Below are positions 1 to 6,916 of a DNA stretch of 8,379 bases, in pieces. The notes below the pieces were generated by a model. It saw only the letters and a program-made list of their open reading frames with translations, was not told where the DNA came from and ran no database searches. A program made the translations under genes and the position numbers. The stretch lies in the NCBI GenBank assembly GCA_017853235.1, contig JAFMJX010000075.1, forward strand, positions 1-8,379. The letters are read 5' to 3'. Position 1 is the first letter of the stretch. Each line of letters begins with the position of its first letter. Source of the stretch: Chitinophagaceae bacterium (GTDB taxonomy: Bacteria > Bacteroidota > Bacteroidia > Chitinophagales > Chitinophagaceae).

Positions 1-203
1 TAATAAGGGAAACGACTACTACATCCAATACCACTAATGATGACAATGTTTTCTTTAGGAACGCCAATAGTTGGCATTACTTTTTGTACTTGCGCTAAAA
101 TAGAATAATCACCACAACCTGGGCACCAACGAACTTCTTGATCCGTTGCGAAATCCTTTGAGGTTAATGTAGGTAAAGTTGTTGTTAAAGTTTCACTTGA
201 CAT
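1..203 (-). CDS. korB: 2-oxoglutarate:ferredoxin oxidoreductase, beta subunit (5' part only)
   Basis: This is the N-terminal 67 residues of a 2-oxoacid:ferredoxin oxidoreductase beta subunit; the rest lies beyond the left edge. The enzyme (KorAB) oxidatively decarboxylates 2-oxoglutarate to succinyl-CoA with thiamine diphosphate and passes electrons to ferredoxin in the cytoplasm. Seen directly: WCPGCGDYSIL at about residues 26-36 and ISGIGCSSRFPY at about 57-67. In this family the cysteines of CPGC (C27, C30) and of GIGCS (C61) ligate the [4Fe-4S] cluster. The ATG at 201-203 is chosen because it begins a typical short, Ser/Thr-rich leader before the conserved core. The alpha subunit would be expected close by, outside the window. 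Assignment to 2-oxoglutarate rather than pyruvate follows from overall resemblance and is less certain than the family. Confidence 0.9.
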   Translation of the reverse strand, partial: MSSETLTTTLPTLTSKDFATDQEVRWCPGCGDYSILAQVQKVMPTIGVPKENIVIISGIGCSSRFPY

Positions 204-225
204 ATCAAACACTTATTTTAGTATG

Positions 226-254
226 CGAAATTACTAAATCAAGGTCAATTTCAA
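226..254 (-). promoter_or_regulatory. probable promoter of the korB-like gene
   Basis: On the minus strand a TTG (252-254) is followed after 18 nt by TAATTTCG (226-233), one base off the Bacteroidota -7 element TAnnTTTG. It sits about 25 nt upstream of the start codon at 203, which suits a promoter with a short leader. The match is imperfect, so this is a candidate only. Confidence 0.4.
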
Positions 255-310
255 TGCATTATGTATCAATTTATCCTATTTTTTAGGCTAAAAAATGCCA
301 CATTTTTGGG

Positions 311-1453
311 TTATTTTACCCTTCTACCCTTCCAAGTATAGGTTTTGACTTGTCCAAATAAACCGGCAATAATGGTATATGCGATATGAAGGGGTTGAAA
401 GAGTACAAAATAGCGCAGGGTGGGCTGCAATTTGAAAAAGCGGGAAACCCCCTCTAAAAAAAACAATTCAAAAAATGTTTTGAAAGCCAAACTGATCCAT
501 AAAAGTGGGAATTGACCCATTATAAAAAGAAGCAAAAAAATAAAGTTATACAAATACACTAATAGCAGCACCCAAAAAATTGATTGATCATCATAAAATC
601 TTGCTTTGCTTGACCATCTAATACGTTGCATGATTAAATCCTTCCAACGAGGCATTGCTTTGGTTAAAACAATCGCATCCGGATGAAATAAATAACCAAT
701 ACGATTAGATAAAGTTTTTTTCATCTTATGCATTAAAAACATATCGTCCCCACTTGCAATTTGATCCACTCCTTGATAACCACCCACTGCAATAAATGCA
801 GATTTTTCAAAAGCTAAATTGGCACCATTACTCATAGAATGTTTACCAGCGCCCACTGCAGCTGCAGTAATTCCTTGTAATGCTAAAAAGTCCAACACCT
901 GAAAAGTATTCAACACCGTTTTTTCAGGAATAAACATCACAGGTGCTGCTACAAAAACGGGAGCCTCTTTAATAATATATTGATGATATAAAGTCAACCA
1001 ATTAGGAGGCACCGTACAATCAGCATCCGTAGTTATAATCCAATCACCTTTTGCATGCAATACTGCTTTTTCAATGGCCTTTTTTTTAAACGATTGTATT
1101 TCCTCTTGTTTAAAAAAATCAGACAACTTTAATAATCTAACGTTATCATGAAGCGCTTGCATAGAAGATACTATGAAGGCGGTATCATCCTCCGAAAAAT
1201 CATCAATTACGATGACTTCAAAACAAGCTTTTGAATAATTTTGGGCTAAGATAGAATCAATACAGGCCTTGATATTAGCCGATTCGTTACGTGCTGGAAT
1301 CACAATACTAAATGAGGTTACATGTGAAGATGTGAGAGCAGCTGGTAAGGGTTCAAAATAACGTAAACGATGATACCAGTATCGATAGGTGAATAATAAA
1401 CCTGCGTATAAAAGGGTCAAAATGGCGACCACCCATTCCAAGATTGATACCAT
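311..1453 (-). CDS. membrane-bound family 2 glycosyltransferase
   Basis: A 380-residue GT2 glycosyltransferase that would transfer a sugar from a nucleotide-sugar donor at the inner face of the cytoplasmic membrane. Order of parts: an N-terminal hydrophobic helix (about residues 5-22); a GT-A fold starting with SIVIPARNES (49-58); the donor-binding VIDD (82-85); the DxD motif TDADC (142-146), which would bind the metal; SGDD (234-237) near the position of the catalytic acidic residues; and QRIRW (276-280), the Q-x-x-R-W motif of processive synthases. Three or so membrane segments follow (about 292-365). This layout matches the poly-N-acetylglucosamine/cellulose/hyaluronan synthase-like branch, but many proteins of this build in Bacteroidota have unknown acceptors, so neither sugar nor product can be named. 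It is divergent from the SDR gene, with 87 bp between the starts. No convincing promoter was seen. Confidence 0.88.
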   Translation of the reverse strand: MVSILEWVVAILTLLYAGLLFTYRYWYHRLRYFEPLPAALTSSHVTSFSIVIPARNESANIKACIDSILAQNYSKACFEVIVIDDFSEDDTAFIVSSMQALHDNVRLLKLSDFFKQEEIQSFKKKAIEKAVLHAKGDWIITTDADCTVPPNWLTLYHQYIIKEAPVFVAAPVMFIPEKTVLNTFQVLDFLALQGITAAAVGAGKHSMSNGANLAFEKSAFIAVGGYQGVDQIASGDDMFLMHKMKKTLSNRIGYLFHPDAIVLTKAMPRWKDLIMQRIRWSSKARFYDDQSIFWVLLLVYLYNFIFLLLFIMGQFPLLWISLAFKTFFELFFLEGVSRFFKLQPTLRYFVLFQPLHIAYTIIAGLFGQVKTYTWKGRRVK

Positions 1454-1540
1454 AAAGTAAAGTTAAGCAGTTTTAAGAGGGAGACGCGTATTTTTTAAAA
1501 GTATTGAAGTAAATTGTAGTGCATCATTAATGCGCCATTT

Positions 1541-2320
1541 ATGAATTTACAATTACAAGATAAAATTATTTTAGTGAGTGGAGGAGCCAAAGGAATTGGA
1601 GAAGGCATCAGTCAATTACTTGCACAAGAAGGTGCTATACCTATCATCATTGGACGTAATCAAAAAGACAATGAACAATTAGTGCAAGAACTTATTGGGA
1701 AAGGCTTTCAAGCCGATCAAGTGGTTGCCGAATTAGCCCATCCCGAAGCCTGTGAAAAAGCAATCCAATCCATTATCCAAAAATATGGTCGCATAGATGG
1801 TTTGGTTAATAACGCAGGAGTCAATGATGGAGTAGGATTAGAAAATGGGAGTTATGAAAAGTTCCTCGAAAGTTTACATAAAAACGTAGTGCATTATTAT
1901 TTGCTTGCACATCATGCTTTACCATATTTAAAAAAATCAAAAGGAAGCATTGTTAATATTAGTTCAAAAACAGCCGATACTGGACAAGGAGGCACTTCTG
2001 CCTATGCAGCATCTAATGGCGGACGCAATGCACTCACACGTGAATGGGCGGTTGAACTTTTAAAATATGGCATACGAGTGAATGCGGTGGTGGTAGCTGA
2101 ATGTTATACCCCTTTGTATGAAAAATGGATACAAACCCTACCCCATCCTTCCGAAAAATTAGCACAAATTCAAGCAAAAATACCCCTTGGAAATAGGTTC
2201 ACCACCAAAGAGGAAATTGCAAATATGGTGGCTTTTTTATTATCGGAGAAGTCCAGCCACACTACCGGACAGCTCATTTATGTAGATGGAGGGTATGTCC
2301 ATTTAGATAGGGCATTATAA
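1541..2320 (+). CDS. SDR-family oxidoreductase, L-fucose dehydrogenase-like
   Basis: A 259-residue classical short-chain dehydrogenase/reductase using NAD(P)+ in the cytoplasm. Visible parts: the nucleotide-binding glycine motif SGGAKGIG (13-20), NNAG (90-93), N115, a serine at 142 spaced 13 residues before Y155 as in the catalytic triad, and the C-terminal TTGQLIYVDGGY. The segments REWAVELL, VVAECYTPLYEKWI and the end VHLDRAL resemble, from memory, dehydrogenases of bacterial L-fucose catabolism, which oxidise fucose to the lactone; this substrate is an inference. Oddity: the active-site motif reads Y155-A-A-S-N159, so the usual YxxxK lysine is asparagine (codon AAT). No other fucose-pathway gene is in the window. 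The start is the ATG just before the first beta strand. A weak AT hairpin follows the stop. Confidence 0.85.
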   Translation: MNLQLQDKIILVSGGAKGIGEGISQLLAQEGAIPIIIGRNQKDNEQLVQELIGKGFQADQVVAELAHPEACEKAIQSIIQKYGRIDGLVNNAGVNDGVGLENGSYEKFLESLHKNVVHYYLLAHHALPYLKKSKGSIVNISSKTADTGQGGTSAYAASNGGRNALTREWAVELLKYGIRVNAVVVAECYTPLYEKWIQTLPHPSEKLAQIQAKIPLGNRFTTKEEIANMVAFLLSEKSSHTTGQLIYVDGGYVHLDRAL

Positions 2321-2345
2321 GAATATCTTTTAAAGCCAAACGAAC

Positions 2346-2368
2346 ATTTTAAACCCTTAAAATTTTTG
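2346..2368 (+). terminator. weak AT-only hairpin after the SDR gene
   Basis: ATTTTAA (2346-2352), loop ACCC, TTAAAAT (2357-2363) pair perfectly over 7 bp and are followed by TTTTG. The stem has no G-C pair, so termination would be inefficient. It overlaps the upstream element of the next promoter and may be chance in AT-rich DNA. Confidence 0.3.
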
Positions 2369-2397
2369 TACAAATTCGCAAATAGGTTGTACTTTTG
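2365..2397 (+). promoter_or_regulatory. promoter of the marR/acyl-CoA dehydrogenase operon
   Basis: TTTG (2365-2368), 21 nt, then TACTTTTG (2390-2397) match the -33 TTTG and -7 TAnnTTTG elements used by the Bacteroidota primary sigma factor. Transcription would start around 2403-2405, only about 15 nt before the MarR start codon at 2420. This fits the leader with no Shine-Dalgarno sequence. Confidence 0.7.
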
Positions 2398-2399
2398 AA

Positions 2400-2415
2400 T
2401 TAGTTGCATAACTAA
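2400..2415 (+). promoter_or_regulatory. probable MarR autoregulatory operator
   Basis: A perfect inverted repeat TTAGTT-GCAT-AACTAA lies 2 bp after the -7 element and 4 bp before the MarR start codon, covering the expected transcription start. Six-base arms around a short spacer are the usual size of a site for a dimeric MarR protein. A repressor bound here would block the promoter of its own operon. Seen: the repeat and its place. Inferred: that this MarR binds it. Confidence 0.6.
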
Positions 2416-2419
2416 CTAT

Positions 2420-2872
2420 ATGTCAAACAACCAATTTAAACGCGGCGAATTATATAGTGTCATCAATGGCATGGCTACCACAGCAGTTGCACGTCGTTTA
2501 CAAAAAAATTATCGTCAAGCAGGCCTTGAAATTACCATCGAACAATGGTCTGTTTTGTATCATTTATGGAAGGAAGATGGATTAAGTCAACAAGAATTAG
2601 GCATTCGCACCTTTAGAGATAAAGCAAGTATTACACGTTTAATTGACAACTTAGAAAAATTAGGATTGGTCACACGTGTAGCCTCTAAGGAAGATCGCAG
2701 AATTAATTTAGTGTATTTAACCGAAGCTGCTATCCCTTTGCAACAACTCACTTATGATTTAGCCAACAAAACCATGAATGAAGCGTTGCAAAATATTTCC
2801 AAAGAAGAAATTGAAATTGTTAAAAATGTTTTTCAAAGAGTGTATGACAATTTAACTAGTAAGGATATTTAA
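2420..2872 (+). CDS. MarR-family transcriptional regulator
   Basis: A 150-residue winged helix-turn-helix protein of normal MarR length. The N-terminal helices (about 10-50) and C-terminal helices (about 104-145) would form the dimer interface. The winged helix runs from about 55 to 102, with LSQQELGIRTFRDKASITRL as helix-turn-helix and the wing at KEDRRINLVYLT (D92, R93 and R94 in the conserved wing position). It is the first gene of a unit with the acyl-CoA dehydrogenase, with 11 nt between stop and start and no promoter between them. This suggests that it represses fatty-acid oxidation and responds to an acyl-CoA or related lipid; the ligand is inferred. The inverted repeat at 2400-2415 points to autoregulation. 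No cysteine lies in an obvious redox-sensing position. Confidence 0.9.
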   Translation: MSNNQFKRGELYSVINGMATTAVARRLQKNYRQAGLEITIEQWSVLYHLWKEDGLSQQELGIRTFRDKASITRLIDNLEKLGLVTRVASKEDRRINLVYLTEAAIPLQQLTYDLANKTMNEALQNISKEEIEIVKNVFQRVYDNLTSKDI

Positions 2873-2883
2873 AATTATATGTT

Positions 2884-4668
2884 ATGGAAACTACCAAAAC
2901 AGTCATCAAAGGTGGAGAATGGATTATTAAGGAAGTAAATGCGCAAGATGTATTTATTCCTGAATCCTTTAATGAAGAGCAATTTATGGTGCGTGACATG
3001 TGTGATCAATTTATTGATACCGAAGTGTTACCAGTAGTGGATAGAATAGATCAATTGGAACCTGGTTTAATGCCAGGCTTACTTGAAAAAGCAGGCGCAC
3101 AGGGTTTATTAGGCATTACAGTACCTGAAACATATGGAGGTTCCGGAAAAGATTTTGTGACTGCTGTTATTGTTGCAGATTATTTAGGAGGTGGCTATTC
3201 TTTTTCCGTTGCCAACGCTGCACACACAGGAATTGGAACCTTACCCATTTTATATTTTGGGACAGAAGCACAAAAAGCAAAGTATATCCCAAAATTAGCA
3301 ACTGGAGAATTTAAAGGTTCCTATGGATTGACCGAACCAAACAGTGGATCAGATGCATTGAGTGCAAAAACGACAGCAAAATTATCAGCAGATGGAAAAC
3401 ATTATATTTTAAATGGACAAAAATGTTGGATTACCAACGGAGGCTTTGCAGATGTATATACTGTATTCGCTAAAATAGATGGAGAACAATTCACTGCTTT
3501 TATAGTTGATAGAGGCATGGAAGGATTTACTCAAGGACCAGAAGAACATAAAATGGGTATCAAAGGATCTTCCACAGTTCAATTGTATTTTCAAGATTGT
3601 AAAGTGCCCGTTGAAAACGTGTTAGGTGAAATTGGCAAAGGACACATCATAGCATTTAATATTTTAAATATTGGAAGATTAAAATTAGGTGCTGCAACTT
3701 TAGGTGGGGCGAGACGCGCCATTACATCTTCTGTTCAATATGCTAAAACAAGAGAGCAATTTAAATTACCCATAGTAAAATTTGGAGCTATTCGTCATAA
3801 GTTAGCAGAAATGGCAATTAGAATGTGGGTGGGAGAAACGGCATTGTATAGAGTATCAAAAAATATAGATGAAAAAGAACAAGAATTATTAGCTGAAGGA
3901 AAAAGTTTGTCCTCTTCACTTTTAGGTGCAGCAGAAGAATATGCCATTGAATGTGCCATCTTAAAAGTATTTGGAAGTGAAGTATTGGATTTTGTGGTGG
4001 ATGAAGGCGTTCAAATTCATGGTGGCAATGGATATAGCGATGAATACATGATTTCAAAAGCTTATCGAGACAGTCGTATCAATCGTATTTATGAAGGCAC
4101 TAACGAAATTAATAGATTGCTTACCGTTGATATGGTATTAAAACGTGCCATGAAAGGAAAGTTAGATTTAATGGGACCTGCTTTGGCTGTGCAACAGGAA
4201 TTAATGAGTATCCCCGATTTTGGTGCAAGTGAAGAAGGTTTATATGCGGCAGAAAAGAAAGCGATAGCGAATTTTAAAAAATGTATTCTCATGGTGGCTG
4301 GAGCAGCAGTACAAAAATTAATGATGACACTTAATAAAGAACAAGAAATTCTTATGAACATTGCAGATATGTCCATCATTACATTCCATGCCGAATCTGC
4401 ATTGTTGAGATTGGAGCAATTAACTATGACTAAAGGAGAAGCAGCAGTGAGTGTACAAGCGGATATTGTTAGAACTTATATTTATGATGGAGCAGATGCT
4501 ATTCACAAAGCAGGAAAAGATGCATTGAATTCTTTTGCTGAAGGGGATGAACTAAGAATGATGAATATTGGATTAAAAAGATTCACAAAAGTGGAATCCT
4601 TTAACAGCAAAGAAGCGCGTCGCAGAATATGCGCGCGCCTCGTAGCCGATGATGGATATAAGCTTTAA
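2884..4668 (+). CDS. acyl-CoA dehydrogenase with C-terminal extension (VLCAD-like)
   Basis: A 594-residue FAD flavoenzyme for the first step of beta-oxidation, making trans-2-enoyl-CoA from acyl-CoA and passing electrons to electron-transfer flavoprotein. The N-terminal helical domain (about 30-145) is followed by the beta domain with YGLTEPNSGSD (147-157) and WITNGG (182-187). The C-terminal helical domain has RDSRINRIYEGTNEINR (395-411), in which E404 stands where the family has its catalytic base, and QIHGGNGY (377-384). Ordinary family members end near residue 400-430. The extra 160 or so residues match the long branch that includes mitochondrial very-long-chain enzymes and Bacillus FadE, pointing to long-chain substrates. 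It is co-transcribed with the MarR gene. Thiolase, hydroxyacyl-CoA dehydrogenase and ETF genes are absent here. Confidence 0.93.
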   Translation: METTKTVIKGGEWIIKEVNAQDVFIPESFNEEQFMVRDMCDQFIDTEVLPVVDRIDQLEPGLMPGLLEKAGAQGLLGITVPETYGGSGKDFVTAVIVADYLGGGYSFSVANAAHTGIGTLPILYFGTEAQKAKYIPKLATGEFKGSYGLTEPNSGSDALSAKTTAKLSADGKHYILNGQKCWITNGGFADVYTVFAKIDGEQFTAFIVDRGMEGFTQGPEEHKMGIKGSSTVQLYFQDCKVPVENVLGEIGKGHIIAFNILNIGRLKLGAATLGGARRAITSSVQYAKTREQFKLPIVKFGAIRHKLAEMAIRMWVGETALYRVSKNIDEKEQELLAEGKSLSSSLLGAAEEYAIECAILKVFGSEVLDFVVDEGVQIHGGNGYSDEYMISKAYRDSRINRIYEGTNEINRLLTVDMVLKRAMKGKLDLMGPALAVQQELMSIPDFGASEEGLYAAEKKAIANFKKCILMVAGAAVQKLMMTLNKEQEILMNIADMSIITFHAESALLRLEQLTMTKGEAAVSVQADIVRTYIYDGADAIHKAGKDALNSFAEGDELRMMNIGLKRFTKVESFNSKEARRRICARLVADDGYKL

Positions 4669-4678
4669 ACTTATTTCC
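4654..4678 (+). terminator. imperfect hairpin between convergent genes
   Basis: GGATATAAG (4654-4662) can pair with CTTATTTCC (4670-4678) with one T-T mismatch around a 7-nt loop. The hairpin spans the stop codon of the acyl-CoA dehydrogenase, and a short T run comes only after a further 10 nt. It is a weak candidate for ending transcription between two converging genes separated by 26 bp. Confidence 0.25.
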
Positions 4679-4694
4679 TTAATATGCTTAATTT

Positions 4695-6140
4695 TTAAAA
4701 ATCGTACTTCTTACGACGAGGACGAGACAACATAGCTGTTGCTTCCTTGTCATTATTTTTAAAGGTTTCTGTTTTAGGATCCCAATAAATTTTACGTTTT
4801 ACTTTCATTGCAATTTGATGTAGCAAACAAGCGCTACAAGATCTATGTCCTACTTCAATGGGGGCGATAGGTTCTTGACGTGTTTTAATACAATCTAACC
4901 AGTTGGCATGCTGTTCACTACTTTCATATAAATGAATTTCATTGGCTCCAATTTTAGAACCTAAAATTTTTGGATTGCTAGCATCAATTGGTTTCACACC
5001 ACTCTTATCTGCTATAGGATCGGAATCGGTCACACGATAGTTACCACGTGTCGCCCATATCCAACCTTCAGTTCCAATAAATTTAACGCCATTAGGTAGT
5101 TCATTAGATACAATCATGTGAACACCATTTTCATACATTGCTTCTGTTCTAAAAATTCCGTGTACATTCCATAAGCCAGTGTAATTAGGATCATCAGTAG
5201 GAAAATTTGCTTTACCCCACACTTCAATGGGACCACTATATTCCATTCCCATACCCCAATGCGCTGCATCAATATGGTGTGCACCCCAACCTGTTATCAT
5301 ACCAGCCCCAAATTGTTCCATACGTAACCAACCTGGTCGGCTAGCAATACCTGCATTTGAAGCATCATTATTATGTACTCTATCTTCGGTATAATATACT
5401 TCGGGTGTTGCACCTAACCAAGCATCATAATTTAAATTGGCGGGCACAGGCATTATTTTTTTATCTCCGCCACCAGGATCGCCAGGCAAACCTACTTCAA
5501 CAGTGACTAATTGACCAATGCGACCATTGCGCACTAACTCGCAAGCTTTTTTAAATTGAGGCCAAGGATCAGCAGATCTTTGTTGACTTCCCATTTGTAA
5601 AATTCTTCCAGTTCTTTTTACTGCATTACTTAAAATACGACCTTCTTCAATAGTAAGTGATGCTGGTTTTTGTAAGTAAACATCCTTGCCTGCATTAACT
5701 GCGTGTACCCCTACTATGGCGTGTTGATGATCGGGTAAACTAATATGAACTGCATCAATATCTTTATTTTGTAAAAGTTCTTTATAATCATAATAAACTT
5801 TAATATCCCAATCTCCTTTTAATCCTCCATTCATGGATTGTGCACGTAAGTAATTACTCTTAACAGCAGCAGGACCTGCGTCTGCACGATTTTTATCTAC
5901 ATCACATACCGCCACTATTCTAGCTCCCGCATATTGAGCAATACAAGTCATATCATGACTGGTAGAAATTCGACCGCAACCAATAGATGCTACATTGATA
6001 ATATTACTTGGAGCTGTTTTTCCAAAAACAGAAGAGGGCACAATGGTAGGAAATCCTTTTAAAAATAAAGAACCAGCTGCCACTTTAGTGGAAGAGGTTA
6101 AAAAATCACGACGACTTACCTTTTTTTTGTTGTTTTTCAT
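4695..6140 (-). CDS. Tat-exported Gfo/Idh/MocA-family oxidoreductase
   Basis: A 481-residue NAD(P)-dependent oxidoreductase acting on a sugar, inositol or glycoside derivative; the substrate is unknown. A Tat signal opens it: KKKVSRRDFLTSS (5-17) with the twin arginine, then a hydrophobic stretch to about residue 36, so the protein is probably exported folded with its cofactor. The Rossmann domain begins at INVASIGCGRIS (48-59). The motif usually written EKP is LQKP here (156-159), keeping K158 and P159. GWGAHHIDAAHWG (284-296) carries the D and H residues of the active site, and the C-terminal SRPRRKKYDF is typical of the exported subgroup. The ATG at 6138-6140 is preferred: the frame continues 14 codons upstream only to a TTG at 6180-6182, and the likely promoter -7 box covers that region. 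Some Tat-exported relatives are GH109 glycosidases; this length and ending fit that group less well. Confidence 0.9.
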   Translation of the reverse strand: MKNNKKKVSRRDFLTSSTKVAAGSLFLKGFPTIVPSSVFGKTAPSNIINVASIGCGRISTSHDMTCIAQYAGARIVAVCDVDKNRADAGPAAVKSNYLRAQSMNGGLKGDWDIKVYYDYKELLQNKDIDAVHISLPDHQHAIVGVHAVNAGKDVYLQKPASLTIEEGRILSNAVKRTGRILQMGSQQRSADPWPQFKKACELVRNGRIGQLVTVEVGLPGDPGGGDKKIMPVPANLNYDAWLGATPEVYYTEDRVHNNDASNAGIASRPGWLRMEQFGAGMITGWGAHHIDAAHWGMGMEYSGPIEVWGKANFPTDDPNYTGLWNVHGIFRTEAMYENGVHMIVSNELPNGVKFIGTEGWIWATRGNYRVTDSDPIADKSGVKPIDASNPKILGSKIGANEIHLYESSEQHANWLDCIKTRQEPIAPIEVGHRSCSACLLHQIAMKVKRKIYWDPKTETFKNNDKEATAMLSRPRRKKYDF

Positions 6141-6170
6141 AAAGCGTTTTTTAGCAATCAAATGAGTACG

Positions 6171-6203
6171 CAAAGCAAGCAATCGTTTACATACACTTCC
6201 AAA
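6171..6203 (-). promoter_or_regulatory. probable promoter of the Gfo/Idh/MocA gene
   Basis: On the minus strand TTTG (6200-6203) is followed after 21 nt by TTGCTTTG (6171-6178), one base off TAnnTTTG. Transcription would begin near 6164, leaving a leader of about 25 nt before the ATG at 6140. This supports the chosen start over the upstream TTG. Confidence 0.45.
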
Positions 6204-6208
6204 GCGAA

Positions 6209-6237
6209 TTTGAATTTAAAGAGAAATTTTGACTTTG
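6209..6237 (+). promoter_or_regulatory. possible promoter facing the 3' end of the lrp-like gene
   Basis: On the plus strand TTTG (6209-6212), 17 nt, then TGACTTTG (6230-6237) resemble the Bacteroidota elements with one mismatch in the -7 box. The site is back-to-back with the promoter of the Gfo/Idh/MocA gene. A transcript from it would run antisense into the Lrp/AsnC gene. It could be a chance match. Confidence 0.25.
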
Positions 6238-6270
6238 CAGCAACTTTTACAGGAATGAATGAAACATCTA

Positions 6271-6759
6271 TTAAACCACTTTCACATTTCTAGCAAAGCT
6301 TTCTTCTAAAGAAATAAAGGTTTCGGTTCGTTCAATCCCTTTAATTTTTTGTAATGCATCATGTAATACAAAACGAAGTTGTTGAATGTCTTTACAAACA
6401 ATTTCAGCGAACATACTATAATTACCTGTAGTATAGTTTAAACGAACTATTTGAGGAATTTTTTGAAGCGCTTCTGCCACACTATCATATAAGGAGCTCT
6501 TCTCTAAATAAATACCAATGAAAGCAATAACATCATAACCCAATACTTTCAAATCCACTGCTAATCGTTTGCCTTGCACAATACCTAATTCTTCTAATTT
6601 TTTTATACGCACATGAATAGTGCCTCCAGACACAAAAAATTGCTTGCCTAAATCCGCATAAGAAATCTCAGCATCCATCATCATGGCTTGAATTATTTGC
6701 ATATCTAGCTTATCTAAGCTTTTGTCAATGTTTAATTTTGGTGGGTTGAATGATGTCAT
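6271..6759 (-). CDS. Lrp/AsnC-family transcriptional regulator
   Basis: A 162-residue feast/famine regulator of normal length. The N-terminal helix-turn-helix spans about residues 16-62 (start LDKLDMQII; recognition helix within SGGTIHVRIKKLEELG). It is followed by a linker strand and the RAM ligand-binding and oligomerisation domain (about 72-150), with TGNYSMFAEI (111-120) as the conserved TG-x-Y/D segment that binds amino-acid effectors. Proteins of this family form dimers to octamers and wrap DNA; the effector cannot be read from sequence. The ATG at 6757-6759 is followed by a short polar leader. The gene ends 130 bp before the Gfo/Idh/MocA start, and that gene appears to have its own promoter, so shared function is doubtful. 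Upstream DNA is very AT-rich with direct repeats that may be its own operators. Confidence 0.92.
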   Translation of the reverse strand: MTSFNPPKLNIDKSLDKLDMQIIQAMMMDAEISYADLGKQFFVSGGTIHVRIKKLEELGIVQGKRLAVDLKVLGYDVIAFIGIYLEKSSLYDSVAEALQKIPQIVRLNYTTGNYSMFAEIVCKDIQQLRFVLHDALQKIKGIERTETFISLEESFARNVKVV

Positions 6760-6790
6760 TTTTGAATAATTTTAAATATAAAAGCAATTT

Positions 6791-6831
6791 ATTAAATATT
6801 ATCTATATTTTAAAATAATTGATTAAATATT
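6791..6831. repeat. 10-bp direct repeat upstream of the lrp-like gene
   Basis: ATTAAATATT occurs at 6791-6800 and 6822-6831, 31 bp apart start to start, close to three helical turns, within an AT-rich stretch (about 6760-6835). Spaced AT-rich repeats on one face of the helix are what an Lrp-type octamer would use. The second copy touches the -33 element of the RNA promoter pointing the other way, so binding could affect both genes. Base composition makes chance repeats likely here. Confidence 0.35.
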
Positions 6832-6862
6832 TTGCAACATAAGTTACAATACATTAGTTTTG
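6831..6862 (+). promoter_or_regulatory. promoter of the tRNA-like RNA gene
   Basis: TTTG (6831-6834), 20 nt, TAGTTTTG (6855-6862): an exact match to both Bacteroidota promoter elements with standard spacing. Transcription would start near 6869, about 48 nt before the first base of the tRNA-like acceptor stem. No protein gene lies downstream on this strand, so it most plausibly serves the RNA at 6917-7083. Confidence 0.65.
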
Positions 6863-6916
6863 ATATATCAAATGAGGGAAATGAATACAAAAACTCAAAT
6901 GATAAGTTCTTAATAC

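Noticed and set aside
1519..1535. Inverted repeat GCAT-CATTA-ATGC between the divergent glycosyltransferase and SDR genes
   Set aside because: The arms are only 4 bp (5 of 6 if extended), no promoter element is aligned with it, and no regulator gene is adjacent, so chance is the better explanation.
3409..4379. Minus-strand open frames inside the acyl-CoA dehydrogenase gene
   Set aside because: They lie wholly within a well-supported gene on the other strand, have no family features, and their residue composition is that of an antisense shadow.
6872..6913. 14-codon reading frame just after the predicted RNA start, and an 18-codon frame at 6926-6979 inside the tRNA-like RNA
   Set aside because: Both are too short to judge and have no ribosome binding site. 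The second lies across the D- and anticodon arms, which would have to unfold for translation.
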